A stretch of 8,392 nt of DNA from an uncultured Ruminococcus sp. (GCA_902762335.1 CACWNZ010000044.1:1-8392); one strand, 5' to 3'. Shown: positions 1 to 6,696, counted from the first letter of the stretch. Numbers and translations are program-made. Notes: a model not told the origin generated them from the letters alone.

Positions 1-234
1 ATATTTATCCCTGTATTTAAGGCAGATCTCCTCGCTGTTGTCGGGACTGCCGTCGTTTACAAGGATCACCTGTATATTCTCAAAGCCGATAGTCTGACCG
101 ATCACGGAATCAAGCGTTTCGGCAAGGTACTGTTCAACGTTATAAACGGGTATCACGACAGAAAACAGAAAGGGACAGTCCGCGCCTTCCTCTTCGTTTG
201 TGTCCGTGAGTACCTTTTTTTCATCGTTATGCAT
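1..234 (-). CDS. Family 2 glycosyltransferase, N-terminal part (runs off the window edge)
   Basis: Only the first 78 codons are in the window, and the frame is open to base 1. After a charged, acidic extension of about 20 residues (MHNDEKKVLTD...) comes a typical GT-A start: FSVVIPVYNVEQYL at residues 24-37, then QVILVNDGSPDNSEEIC at 55-71. In GT2 enzymes these segments form the first nucleotide-binding strands and bind the sugar nucleotide; the DxD and catalytic base regions would lie beyond the edge. The ATG at 234 is preceded by a strong AGGAGG (249-244) with a 9-nt spacer. It follows the second Stealth gene by 46 bp with no convincing terminator between them, so it probably belongs to the same operon. 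It likely adds a sugar to the surface polymer; donor and acceptor cannot be told. Such proteins sometimes carry a C-terminal glycerophosphotransferase domain, which cannot be checked here. Confidence 0.88.
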   Translation of the reverse strand, partial: MHNDEKKVLTDTNEEEGADCPFLFSVVIPVYNVEQYLAETLDSVIGQTIGFENIQVILVNDGSPDNSEEICLKYRDKY

Positions 235-280
235 GACAGATCTCCTCCTACACTCCGTAATTGTACCGAAAGCGCAGCTC

Positions 281-1279
281 TCAGAGCTCAAAGCCCGACT
301 TTTCGGGCAGCAGCTTTTCAAAGGCGTTTATGACCTGCTGCTTCTGAAGCTCAAAATCTCTCGTTCCTACAGTATCGTTCACGCAGATGAGTTTGTACCT
401 GCCCGTCTCTATAGAGGCAAGCATCTCGTCGTAGATATTATCCTTTATATGAAAGCAGCGCCCTATGCTCTTATTTCGCGGCAGAGCCGCTCCCTCGCAG
501 AGCTGCCAGAACTTCATGAGCCACTGGTTGCAGTTGGACTTTGTTCTGAACTTATCCGTGCAGGTCTGGTCAAGTGTCTCGCCCTCAAGCTCCCATACCT
601 TTTCAAAGGTGCTCTTGAGGAAATTCGTGGGCAGGTGATTGTAATATATGCCCGGGAACCACGGCCATAGGTTGAGCAGACGGGTCTTGACCACTCGGGT
701 CATACCGTTTTTCAGGCTGAACCATTTTCTTTTTGCCTTGGACCTGAATATCTCATTCTTATTGAAATGAGTGTTGATAAGCTCAATATCGTTGCCGTTG
801 AAGAAGCCTGCGCTTTTCTTGGCAAAGTAAATGCAGTCGAGCCCGTAGGTATCCATAGGACTGCCGTTTCTGAAGAAATCCTCGGGAGTGACGGGGGCGG
901 TTATGAACATATCGTCGTTGAAATAAACGAAGTGCTCGCTGAGTCCCTCTATCCTGTGCAGATTGAGCTCTATCGTATTGGCGTTGAAGGTAGGTAGATA
1001 TTTTGCGGGAATATAATCCTTGTGATTCACGATATTCAGCTTGGGAGAATTTTTGTTGAGCCACGGGGGAAGATGTCCCCAGGTAACGAAGTGAATACGG
1101 TTTACCCACGGGGCAAATTTTTCTATGCCTCTGAACCAATACTGAAGATTATCCCAGCTTCTGTAGCGTATCTCGCTGTTGTCGCCCCTCTCCCCGGGTG
1201 AAAGGTAGCTGTTTTTTTCCTTTACCCATTCGGGGTCGGCGCCGTCTACCCAGATCATGACAAAATCTATCTTATCCAA
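281..1279 (-). CDS. Stealth-family sugar-phosphate transferase (second tandem copy)
   Basis: 332 residues. Stealth proteins are hexose-1-phosphate transferases that form phosphodiester-linked capsular polysaccharides; the family also includes the catalytic part of animal GlcNAc-1-phosphotransferase. Conserved regions are visible in order. CR1 is DFVMIWVDGADPEW (residues 5-18). CR2 is about 38-136, with RYRSWDNLQYWFR, WGHLPPWL and FVYFNDDMFI. CR3 is about 213-260, with YNHLPTNFLKST and NQWLMKFWQL. A short CR4-like segment, ICVNDT, is at 298-303. The start is TTG: AAGGGGG lies 8 nt upstream, and the next in-frame ATG (residue 8) would cut into CR1. It lies 20 bp after its paralogue and matches 76 of 99 positions with it across CR2 by eye. 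It is probably cytoplasmic, with no signal peptide or membrane segment. The transferred sugar is unknown. Confidence 0.93.
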   Translation of the reverse strand: MDKIDFVMIWVDGADPEWVKEKNSYLSPGERGDNSEIRYRSWDNLQYWFRGIEKFAPWVNRIHFVTWGHLPPWLNKNSPKLNIVNHKDYIPAKYLPTFNANTIELNLHRIEGLSEHFVYFNDDMFITAPVTPEDFFRNGSPMDTYGLDCIYFAKKSAGFFNGNDIELINTHFNKNEIFRSKAKRKWFSLKNGMTRVVKTRLLNLWPWFPGIYYNHLPTNFLKSTFEKVWELEGETLDQTCTDKFRTKSNCNQWLMKFWQLCEGAALPRNKSIGRCFHIKDNIYDEMLASIETGRYKLICVNDTVGTRDFELQKQQVINAFEKLLPEKSGFEL

Positions 1280-1287
1280 GACCTCAG

Positions 1288-1294
1288 CCCCCTT
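1288..1294 (-). promoter_or_regulatory. Ribosome binding site supporting a TTG start
   Basis: The minus strand reads AAGGGGG followed by 8 nt and then TTG at 1279-1277. It lies in the 20-bp gap between the two Stealth genes. It supports the rare TTG start, which is also needed to keep the full first conserved Stealth region. Confidence 0.65.
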
Positions 1295-1299
1295 CGCTG

Positions 1300-2325
1300 T
1301 TATTTCTCAAAGGAACATTTTTCCGGAAGGACTGCCTCAAAGCAATCCCTCACCCTGTTTTTCTTCTGCTCAAACTCCGTCGTCATCGGGGTATCGTTAA
1401 CGCAGATCATACTGTAGGTCTGACCCGTTATTGCGCGGCAGAGCTCGTCAAAATTGCCGTCGTCTATATGAAAAGCTCTTCCAAACCGAGAAGAGCGCAC
1501 CTCGCAGCTCCCCTTGCATAGCTGCCAGAACTTGAAAAGCCATTGATTTACGTTGGATTCTCTTCTGAAACGGTCACGGCAGGTCTTGTCGAGCACCTCT
1601 CCGTACTTCTGCCAGACCTCCTCAAGCGTGCTTTTTAAGAAGGACGAGGGCAGGTGGTCGTAATGAAAGCCCGGAAACCAATCCCAGCCGCCGAGAAGAA
1701 AGGTCTTGAGACAGATCCGCGCGCCGTTCTTCATAGAGTACCACTTGCGGCGGTCACGCTTTATTATTGCCTTTTTCTGCCCCTTGAATTCCGTATTGAT
1801 CACCTCAAGATCGGAGCCGCAGAAATGTCCTGCGCTGTTCTCTCCGAAATATATGCAGTTCAGCCCGTAGGTGTCACAGGGCTTTCCGTTTTTGAAGAAA
1901 TCCTCGGGAGAAACGGGCTTTGTGATGAACATATCGTCGTTGAAGTAAATAAATTGCTCCGCAAGCCCCTTTATGCGGTGCATATTCAGCTCTATGGTGT
2001 GAGAGTTGAACGTGGGCAGATATTCCTGCGGGATATAGTCGGTGTGCTTTACGATATTGAGCTTCGGTGAAGCCGTATCGAGCCACGGCGGGAGATGTCC
2101 CCAGGTGATGAAGTGGATCTTTCTTACCCACGGAGCAAATTTTTCTATGCTGCGAAACCAATAGCGGAGAATATCCCAATCGCGATAGCGTACGGGGGTG
2201 TCGCTTTCCGCCATTGATGACGGACTGTACTGTGACTTTTCACGCAGCCATTCGGGATCGCTGCCGTCTACCCACGCTATTACTACGTCTATATCGGGAG
2301 CATTACCCGTATTATTCTTTCCCAT
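1300..2325 (-). CDS. Stealth-family sugar-phosphate transferase (first tandem copy)
   Basis: 341 residues. CR1 is IDVVIAWVDGSDPEW (residues 12-26). CR2 is about 46-144, with RYRDWDILRYWFR, WGHLPPWL and FIYFNDDMFI. CR3 is about 222-269, with YDHLPSSFLKST and NQWLFKFWQL. ICVNDT (307-312) and a C-terminal PEKCSFEK resemble the CR4 end. Known family members transfer hexose-1-phosphate to build phosphodiester-linked glycans. The ATG at 2325 is only 3 bp after the stop of the upstream TagB/F-like gene, and AAGGAG lies about 12 nt before it, inside that gene, so translation is probably coupled. Copies one and two are close in CR2 but diverge in the N-terminal loop (about residues 30-45), the segment between CR2 and CR3, and the C-terminus. 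They are therefore old enough to differ in substrate. No membrane segment is seen. Confidence 0.94.
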   Translation of the reverse strand: MGKNNTGNAPDIDVVIAWVDGSDPEWLREKSQYSPSSMAESDTPVRYRDWDILRYWFRSIEKFAPWVRKIHFITWGHLPPWLDTASPKLNIVKHTDYIPQEYLPTFNSHTIELNMHRIKGLAEQFIYFNDDMFITKPVSPEDFFKNGKPCDTYGLNCIYFGENSAGHFCGSDLEVINTEFKGQKKAIIKRDRRKWYSMKNGARICLKTFLLGGWDWFPGFHYDHLPSSFLKSTLEEVWQKYGEVLDKTCRDRFRRESNVNQWLFKFWQLCKGSCEVRSSRFGRAFHIDDGNFDELCRAITGQTYSMICVNDTPMTTEFEQKKNRVRDCFEAVLPEKCSFEK

Positions 2326-2328
2326 AGG

Positions 2329-3531
2329 CTAAAGCAGCTCCTTAATGCATTTATAGGTTCTCTCGCAGTTTTTATCGTCGCAGAGGTCGAAAAACGCCTC
2401 CTGCCTTTTCAGATAAAGCTCCGGCTCGGCAAAGTTCTCGGTCACGGCTTTTTTCAGCTCGGCGATGAGCTCGTCAAGGTCGTAGCAGACGGGTCCGAAG
2501 CCGTCCTTCTCGTAGCTGAAATAGCCCTCGGAATACTGCCCCCTGCGGAAATCGTCATAGTCGAACTGATAATAAGTCAGCGGCTTTTTCATATAGGCGA
2601 AATCCATTGCGATGCTCGAATAATCCGTTATAAGAAAGGCGGACTCCTTCAGAAGCTCCTGAACGTCATATCCGGGCCACGACGCCTTGACTATCCTGTC
2701 GGAGCCGAGCTCAAAATAGCTCAGAAACCTCTGCATATCCCTGTGGGGATAGAATATAAGAGTGAGGTCGTTTTCTTCAAGCAGCCTTGCGAGCCTGCCG
2801 CTCTTGAGAAAGGCGTTCCACGACCTGAAGTATCCTGTACTGCGGAAGTCCGAAACGTCCTCTATCTCCTTTGATGCAGAGGTCGGGGCGGCTATCCAGC
2901 TTCGCCACGTCGGCATAAGGAGCAGCTGACGCGGCTTTACCGTAAAGCTGTGAAGGTTGTCAAATCTGCACAGACCCGTTTTTATTATACTTCCCTCGGG
3001 GTAGCCGAATTTTTCGCAGAGAAATTTGTATTCCCGCTCGGTCGAGGTCACGAACAGCCGCATTTTTGTGTTCTCGTAATGCAGCCAATCCATGTCGTCC
3101 TTAATTATGCCGTGCTGAAGAAATACCCTTGTGTTTTTGATAAGCCCCTTGACCTCAAGGAAATAGCAGACTGCCGCATTGGGCTTGCCGCCCTTCTGCG
3201 AGCTTATGTTCACTCTTGCCGCAAGGTAAAGCACCCAATGGCGCAGAGAGCCGTAGCGGACTGTCCTGCCGAGCTGTTTTACCTTACGATAGTCGGGGGA
3301 TCTTTTGCTGATAGCGTAAACAGCGTCCTGTTCGGGGCACTGCTCACAAAGATATTTGAAGAACCAATAGCCGTTGTCCCTCGCCTCGTTTTTGTTGTCG
3401 CATACGAGCCAGAGGTCGCGCCTGAACAGCCTGTAAACAAGCGCTGCGGGCAGTGCAAGCAAAAAGAGGAAGATATGCCCGAGATCGCCTATCTTCACTC
3501 TTTGCAGCTTTTGAAAAAAGGTCTCCTTCAT
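2329..3531 (-). CDS. CDP-glycerol glycerophosphotransferase family protein (TagB/TagF-like)
   Basis: 400 residues, the size of a single TagB/TagF catalytic region. These peripheral membrane enzymes transfer glycerol-phosphate (or, in relatives, ribitol-phosphate) from a CDP-activated donor in wall teichoic acid and related polymers. The N-terminus has a hydrophobic stretch (about 17-34) followed by basic RRD, fitting membrane attachment, then the family-type DNGYWFFKYL (52-61). Catalytic-domain motifs are QHGIIKDD (139-146, the conserved His-Gly), MPTWR (206-210), FYPHRDMQ (260-267, the Pro-His pair) and LITDYSSIAMDFAY (300-313). GFGPVCYD (344-351) follows near the end. The start is an ATG with AGGAGAG 6 nt upstream, 14 bp after the permease stop. 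I infer a role in polyol-phosphate addition to the exported polymer. Substrate (glycerol or ribitol) and primer versus polymerase role cannot be decided from sequence. Confidence 0.93.
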   Translation of the reverse strand: MKETFFQKLQRVKIGDLGHIFLFLLALPAALVYRLFRRDLWLVCDNKNEARDNGYWFFKYLCEQCPEQDAVYAISKRSPDYRKVKQLGRTVRYGSLRHWVLYLAARVNISSQKGGKPNAAVCYFLEVKGLIKNTRVFLQHGIIKDDMDWLHYENTKMRLFVTSTEREYKFLCEKFGYPEGSIIKTGLCRFDNLHSFTVKPRQLLLMPTWRSWIAAPTSASKEIEDVSDFRSTGYFRSWNAFLKSGRLARLLEENDLTLIFYPHRDMQRFLSYFELGSDRIVKASWPGYDVQELLKESAFLITDYSSIAMDFAYMKKPLTYYQFDYDDFRRGQYSEGYFSYEKDGFGPVCYDLDELIAELKKAVTENFAEPELYLKRQEAFFDLCDDKNCERTYKCIKELL

Positions 3532-3545
3532 AAAGCTCTCTCCTG

Positions 3546-4418
3546 TTACAGAACGTCGGGGAGACGCTTTCTGAGACGGTTGTAGTTGAAAACTCCGAGC
3601 AGTATAACCAGAACGAACTCGCAGATAAAGATGAGATTCTCATATTCGGGGCGGTAATAGCCCTGATAAAACCACTGATCGTAGATGAGCGCCTTTCTGT
3701 AGCCGTTGCTGAAATAGGTCATCGGATTGAAGAGCAGCGCCTTGCGGATAAAGTCGGTCTTTATGTGGTAGGAATCGAAGCATACGCCCGAGAGCCAGAA
3801 AAGACCCGACATTATGGTGGTGATAAAGCTCTCGAGATCCTTGCTGAAGGCGCACATGGGAGCAAGCGACCAGGTGAGCGCCCAGAAGAAGATGAACATA
3901 AGACCCGAGTAGCCGATTATCTGTATATGATAGAGATTCGGGGTAAAGCCTGCGCAGAGAAGATAAATATACGCGCAGACGAACAGGAAAATATGAACGT
4001 AGAACTTCGACATCGTCGTATAGGTAGTTATTGTTGAAACGGGGAAAGATATTTTATTTACGAACTGACGGTTATCACGGATACATTTTGAGCCGCGGGA
4101 TACGCAGTCGCTCATGAAGCACCACGGCAGAAAGCCCACCATTGCAAATACGAAAAACGGGATATCTCCGTCTATCGGGCTTCTGTTCATGGCGACGGTA
4201 AACGCAAACCAATAGACAAAAAGCTGGAACAAAGGCTTCATTACCGCCCAGAAGGGACCTATTACCGCGCCCTTGTAGGTCTTGATAAGATCGTTTTTTG
4301 CAAGCATGAATATCTGCTTGCCAAAGCACTTGTGCTCTCTCGGGATCTGAAGGAAGCTTTCTTTTATCCTGTGTAAGAGCTTTTCCTTATTGCCGCTGCT
4401 GTATATCTCGTTATTCAT
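3546..4418 (-). CDS. ABC-2 type polysaccharide export permease (Wzm/TagG-like)
   Basis: 290 residues, the normal size for the membrane subunit of a Wzm/Wzt or TagG/TagH exporter, which flips an undecaprenyl-linked polymer across the membrane. A cytoplasmic N-terminus contains an amphipathic segment ending in the family-typical NDLIKTYKGAVIGPFWAVM (42-60). About six hydrophobic segments follow, near 52-79, 87-109, 138-158, 165-191, 199-217 and 262-278. The conserved C-terminal element LFNPMTYFSNGYRKALIY (229-246) and the basic end RLRKRLPDVL are also typical. The ATG overlaps the stop of the upstream glycosyltransferase (ATGA, 4 bp), and AGGAGG (4431-4426) lies 7 nt upstream, so translational coupling is likely. 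The ATPase partner is usually encoded next door but is not here. The gene that follows is instead the TagB/F-like transferase. Confidence 0.95.
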   Translation of the reverse strand: MNNEIYSSGNKEKLLHRIKESFLQIPREHKCFGKQIFMLAKNDLIKTYKGAVIGPFWAVMKPLFQLFVYWFAFTVAMNRSPIDGDIPFFVFAMVGFLPWCFMSDCVSRGSKCIRDNRQFVNKISFPVSTITTYTTMSKFYVHIFLFVCAYIYLLCAGFTPNLYHIQIIGYSGLMFIFFWALTWSLAPMCAFSKDLESFITTIMSGLFWLSGVCFDSYHIKTDFIRKALLFNPMTYFSNGYRKALIYDQWFYQGYYRPEYENLIFICEFVLVILLGVFNYNRLRKRLPDVL

Positions 4419-5545
4419 TTTCCGACCTCCTCAGTTCTGTAGACCCTGTGCTCCGAAACCTGTTTTTTTACGTTCTCTATCTCATCAAGGGCGCTTTTGC
4501 CCTCGGTCTTGGCTCTCTTTTTTATTCCGCGCTTCCAGAAGGGCAGCTGCACGAGACCGACCACGGTGCCTATGCCGTAGGCGAAGTGCAGCAGGAAAAA
4601 TACCGCAGGCAGAAGCAGCATACAGGCGTGCTTTTTTTCGGCACCCGCAAAGGCGGCGACCGACATCATTATATCCGCAAGAAAATACGTTCCGAAAACA
4701 AGGATAAACGGGAAGGTCATCCACAGATTGCCCGTAATAAAGGCGCTGACAAACAGCAGAAGTGAGCAAAACAGCATGAGCACGAAGAAAAACGGGATAA
4801 AGTGGAACGACGAAATGCACTGATAGCACACGCCCATGGTAAGACCTATCCATTTTCCGTTGCCGAATTTTTGTCCGAGCATTGATGAAAGGCTTGCCCT
4901 TATATATTGGTAGGATATTATATCGCTGCCCTGACAGATCCTATAGCCCGCCTTTCTTATGCGGTAGTGCAGCTCGTTATCCTCCGTTCTGCCGAGATCC
5001 TCGTTGAAGCCGCCTGTTTTTTCAAAGACCTCGCGCCTGTATGCGCCGTGAAAGACCGAGCTGACGTATTTTTTCTCTCCGCTCTTTCTTCTGTAGCCCG
5101 CAGGTGAGCTGCCGAACATGGAGCTCTCAGCAAGAAAAAGCATCTGCTTCATGGGGGAATCGTTCTCGGGCTTATTGGGTCTTGCGCCGCCACAGACGTC
5201 CTCTCCGCTCTCGATAAGAGCCGCGTTCTGCTCGATAAAATCCTCAGGTATCTCGGCGTGGGCATCGAGCCTTATTATTATCTCGCAGGATGCATTGCTT
5301 ATCGCCGTGTTCCAGCCTGCCGCCTGATTCCTTTTGTGGTTATCAAGCACCTGAATATCAAGATAGTTTTCCCTCTCTTCTTCGGCAAAGCTCTCAAATA
5401 TCTGCTTAGTCCCGTCCGCAGAGGCGCTGTCTACAAAAACGAGCTCCGTCCTGCTTTTGGGGAAGGTCTGATCTTTTATCTGCTCGAGCAGGGCGGGCAG
5501 ATATTTTTCTTCATTATACGCAATGATACAAAGTGAAACTGTCAT
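4415..5545 (-). CDS. Family 2 glycosyltransferase with C-terminal membrane domain (ExoA-like)
   Basis: 376 residues. The GT-A domain is clear: VSLCIIAYNEEKYL (3-16), LVFVDSASADGT (35-46), RLDAHAEIP (92-100, DAH in the place of the DxD metal site), SSVFHGAYRREVFEKTGGF (162-180), GRTEDNELHYRIRKAGYRI (185-203, acceptor/catalytic acidic region) and QKFGNGKW (225-232). Three hydrophobic segments follow, at about 246-270, 274-298 and 306-335, then a basic cytoplasmic tail. This layout matches ExoA-type glycosyltransferases, which extend lipid-linked oligosaccharides on the inner face of the membrane. It is the first gene of the operon. The start ATG at 5545 has AGGAG at 5559-5555 with a 9-nt spacer, and a consensus promoter lies about 80 bp upstream. 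Donor sugar is unknown, and the ExoA resemblance is of fold and layout, not proof of the same reaction. Confidence 0.93.
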   Translation of the reverse strand: MTVSLCIIAYNEEKYLPALLEQIKDQTFPKSRTELVFVDSASADGTKQIFESFAEEERENYLDIQVLDNHKRNQAAGWNTAISNASCEIIIRLDAHAEIPEDFIEQNAALIESGEDVCGGARPNKPENDSPMKQMLFLAESSMFGSSPAGYRRKSGEKKYVSSVFHGAYRREVFEKTGGFNEDLGRTEDNELHYRIRKAGYRICQGSDIISYQYIRASLSSMLGQKFGNGKWIGLTMGVCYQCISSFHFIPFFFVLMLFCSLLLFVSAFITGNLWMTFPFILVFGTYFLADIMMSVAAFAGAEKKHACMLLLPAVFFLLHFAYGIGTVVGLVQLPFWKRGIKKRAKTEGKSALDEIENVKKQVSEHRVYRTEEVGK

Positions 5546-5622
5546 CGGCTCGCGCTCCTATAGCTGCGGCTCCCATAGGTCTGCGGAAGCGGATCTCCGC
5601 AATGAAAGAGAGCCTCTTATTC
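5546..5622 (-). other. Structured 5' leader of the glycan operon
   Basis: Transcript region of about 77 nt between the predicted start site and the first gene. The RNA can form an outer stem of seven pairs (GGCUCUC at 5614-5608 with GGGAGCC at 5574-5568, one G-U). Inside it, GCGGA (5600-5596) can pair with UCCGC at 5587-5583; the nearer UCCGC (5593-5589) offers only a 4-bp stem with a tetraloop, as an alternative. A second GAGCC copy (5551-5547), between the ribosome site and ATG, could compete for GGCUC. A 10-nt near repeat, CTATgGGAGC / CTATaGGAGC (5578-5569 and 5563-5554), includes the Shine-Dalgarno. I recognise no known riboswitch class. The function is speculative. Confidence 0.4.
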
Positions 5623-5628
5623 TGTTTT

Positions 5629-5657
5629 ATTATAGATTTTTATTCGATTTTTGTCAA
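5629..5657 (-). promoter_or_regulatory. Consensus sigma-A promoter of the glycan operon
   Basis: On the minus strand a perfect -35 box TTGACA (5657-5652) is followed after exactly 17 nt by a perfect -10 box TATAAT (5634-5629). The spacer is A/T-rich. Predicted transcription start is about 5622. It sits between the upstream terminator (about 5772-5735) and the ExoA-like gene at 5545, so it should drive the whole polysaccharide operon. No clear operator palindrome overlaps the boxes. Confidence 0.9.
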
Positions 5658-5734
5658 TGCATAGGCTGTATTTTCGGAATAACCGCAACATTGCACAGGG
5701 TTTTGAAATAATTATTGTAGATATTTTTTTGCCG

Positions 5735-5772
5735 GAAAAAAGAGCCTGCCGCAGCTTAAGGCGGCAAGCCCT
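5735..5772 (-). terminator. Rho-independent terminator after the CxxC-protein gene
   Basis: The hairpin arms are 5772-5761 and 5752-5741 (minus strand AGGGCTTGCCGC and GCGGCAGGCTCT) with an 8-nt loop, followed by a run of T (5740-5735). All 12 positions pair in the minus-strand RNA if two G-U pairs are allowed. Read on the plus strand the same two positions become A-C mismatches, which assigns the terminator to the minus strand. It ends the flavin reductase/CxxC unit 21 nt after its last stop and insulates it from the glycan operon. Confidence 0.85.
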
Positions 5773-5793
5773 TTTTATCATTTTCCTGTCAGA

Positions 5794-6111
5794 CTAAAGC
5801 GTAAACTGTGTGCCGCATTCGCAGCAGCCGAAATGCACGCTTTCGGCGCCCGAAAGCAGCTCTGCGGACGATGCGATGAGCTTATCGGGTGAAGAGGTCT
5901 TACAGTGCGGACAGCTTATTATTATCCCCCCGAGACTTGCCGAAGCCTCCGAGAGCTCAAAGCTGCGCCTTTTTCCCTTTGCCGTGAATACCCTGCGGGC
6001 GGCTTCGGCATCGCAGTCCTCGCCGTATTCGTCGAGAACGCGGGCTGTCTCCGCTTGTGACGGACAGCCGTCGACGGCAAGCATAAGGTCGTAAAAATCC
6101 GTCAGTATCAT
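5794..6111 (-). CDS. Small protein of unknown function with two CxxC pairs (zinc-ribbon-like)
   Basis: 105 residues; I do not recognise the family. The N-terminal half is acidic and looks helical (MILTDFYDLMLAVDGCPSQA and onward), with a basic KGKRRS patch at 45-50. The C-terminal half carries CPHC (67-70) and CCEC (96-99), spaced as a C-x2-C-x25-C-x2-C zinc-ribbon or rubredoxin-like knuckle pair, ending GTQFTL. The ATG at 6111 has GAGGG 7 nt upstream and starts 10 bp after the flavin reductase stop. A longer version from a TTG at 6135 would overlap that gene and lacks a good ribosome site, so I reject it. It is likely co-transcribed with the flavin reductase, and a terminator follows closely. 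A metal-binding or regulatory role is only inferred from the cysteines. Confidence 0.72.
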   Translation of the reverse strand: MILTDFYDLMLAVDGCPSQAETARVLDEYGEDCDAEAARRVFTAKGKRRSFELSEASASLGGIIISCPHCKTSSPDKLIASSAELLSGAESVHFGCCECGTQFTL

Positions 6112-6121
6112 GGCCGCGCCC

Positions 6122-6688
6122 TCATTTAAGAGCAAGACCGTCCTTGAATGCCGAGCCTACCCTCTCGCCTACTACCCTGTAGGCGTGCGCGGGAGAATCG
6201 TAAACAAGGGCTTCGAGCCTGCCGAGGTCTATTTTGCCTTCCTCGTCGAGAAGCTCCTCGTCAGCGCTGAGGTTTACTACCTCGCCGACCACGCGGAACT
6301 CGCCGAGCTCCTCTCTCATGGATACCACCCTGCATTCTATAGTCAGAGGATAATCCGTTATGACGGGGGCGTCTACGAATTCGCTCTTTTCGGCGTGAAG
6401 TCCTGCCTTGGCTATTTTGTCCTTCTCGGTCTTTGCCGAAACGAGCCCTACATAATCAGATGCAGCGAGGTGCTTTTTGTCCGCAAAGCTGACCGTAAAG
6501 GCGTTCGTCCTCTTTATATTCTCCGTAGTAGCATGAGACGTGCCGAGATTGAGCGCGATATGCTTGCCTCCGCACTGTCCGCCCCACGCCGCATTCATGG
6601 CGTTCGGGGTGCCGTCCTCATTATAGGTGGCTATTATCAGCACGGGAAGCGGGGTTATTACCGCTTTTGCTCCGAAATTCTTTTTCAT
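6122..6688 (-). CDS. Flavin reductase family protein (flavoredoxin-like)
   Basis: 188 residues, the usual length for single-domain FMN-binding flavin reductase/flavoredoxin proteins (split-barrel fold). These bind FMN and act as NAD(P)H-flavin reductases or electron carriers; the partner is not known here. Family features seen are the N-terminal TPLPVLIIATYNEDGTPNA (12-30) followed by MNAAWGGQCG (31-40), the flavin-phosphate region LNLGTSHATTENIKRTNAFT (47-66) ahead of VSFAD (66-70), the mid-segment DYVGLVSAKTEKDK (78-91), and the DYPLTIECRVV...GEFRVVGEVVNL barrel strands (112-140). No membrane segment or signal peptide is seen, so it is cytoplasmic. I chose the ATG at 6688, not the in-frame GTG at 6697, because that GTG lies in the Shine-Dalgarno itself. 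The gene starts just after the surface-protein terminator with no promoter visible between, and is followed by the CxxC protein. Confidence 0.9.
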   Translation of the reverse strand: MKKNFGAKAVITPLPVLIIATYNEDGTPNAMNAAWGGQCGGKHIALNLGTSHATTENIKRTNAFTVSFADKKHLAASDYVGLVSAKTEKDKIAKAGLHAEKSEFVDAPVITDYPLTIECRVVSMREELGEFRVVGEVVNLSADEELLDEEGKIDLGRLEALVYDSPAHAYRVVGERVGSAFKDGLALK

Positions 6689-6696
6689 CTGAAACA

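Noticed and set aside
276..288. Small hairpin AGCTC-TGA-GAGCT at the end of the second Stealth gene as a terminator
   Set aside because: Only five base pairs and no T run after it on the minus strand. The next gene has a strong ribosome site 46 bp on, so the operon probably continues.
200..670. Plus-strand open frame of 156 codons
   Set aside because: It lies opposite the second Stealth gene and the start of the downstream glycosyltransferase, which have clear family motifs. Its translation shows no domain.
2950..3585. Plus-strand open frame of 211 codons
   Set aside because: Antisense to the TagB/F-like gene. No recognisable motif; its length follows from codon use of the real gene on the other strand.
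5510..5578. Short leader ORF beginning ATGGGAGCCGCA on the minus strand and overlapping the first operon gene
   Set aside because: About 20 codons, no Shine-Dalgarno before its ATG, and no amino-acid run that would suggest attenuation.
5546..5622. Known riboswitch or T-box in the operon leader
   Set aside because: Too short at about 77 nt, with no conserved T-box or riboswitch core sequence that I can recognise. Only simple stems are seen.
6112..6135. Eight-codon N-terminal extension of the CxxC protein from a TTG
   Set aside because: It would overlap the flavin reductase end and has no fitting ribosome site, while the ATG at 6111 has GAGGG at 7 nt.
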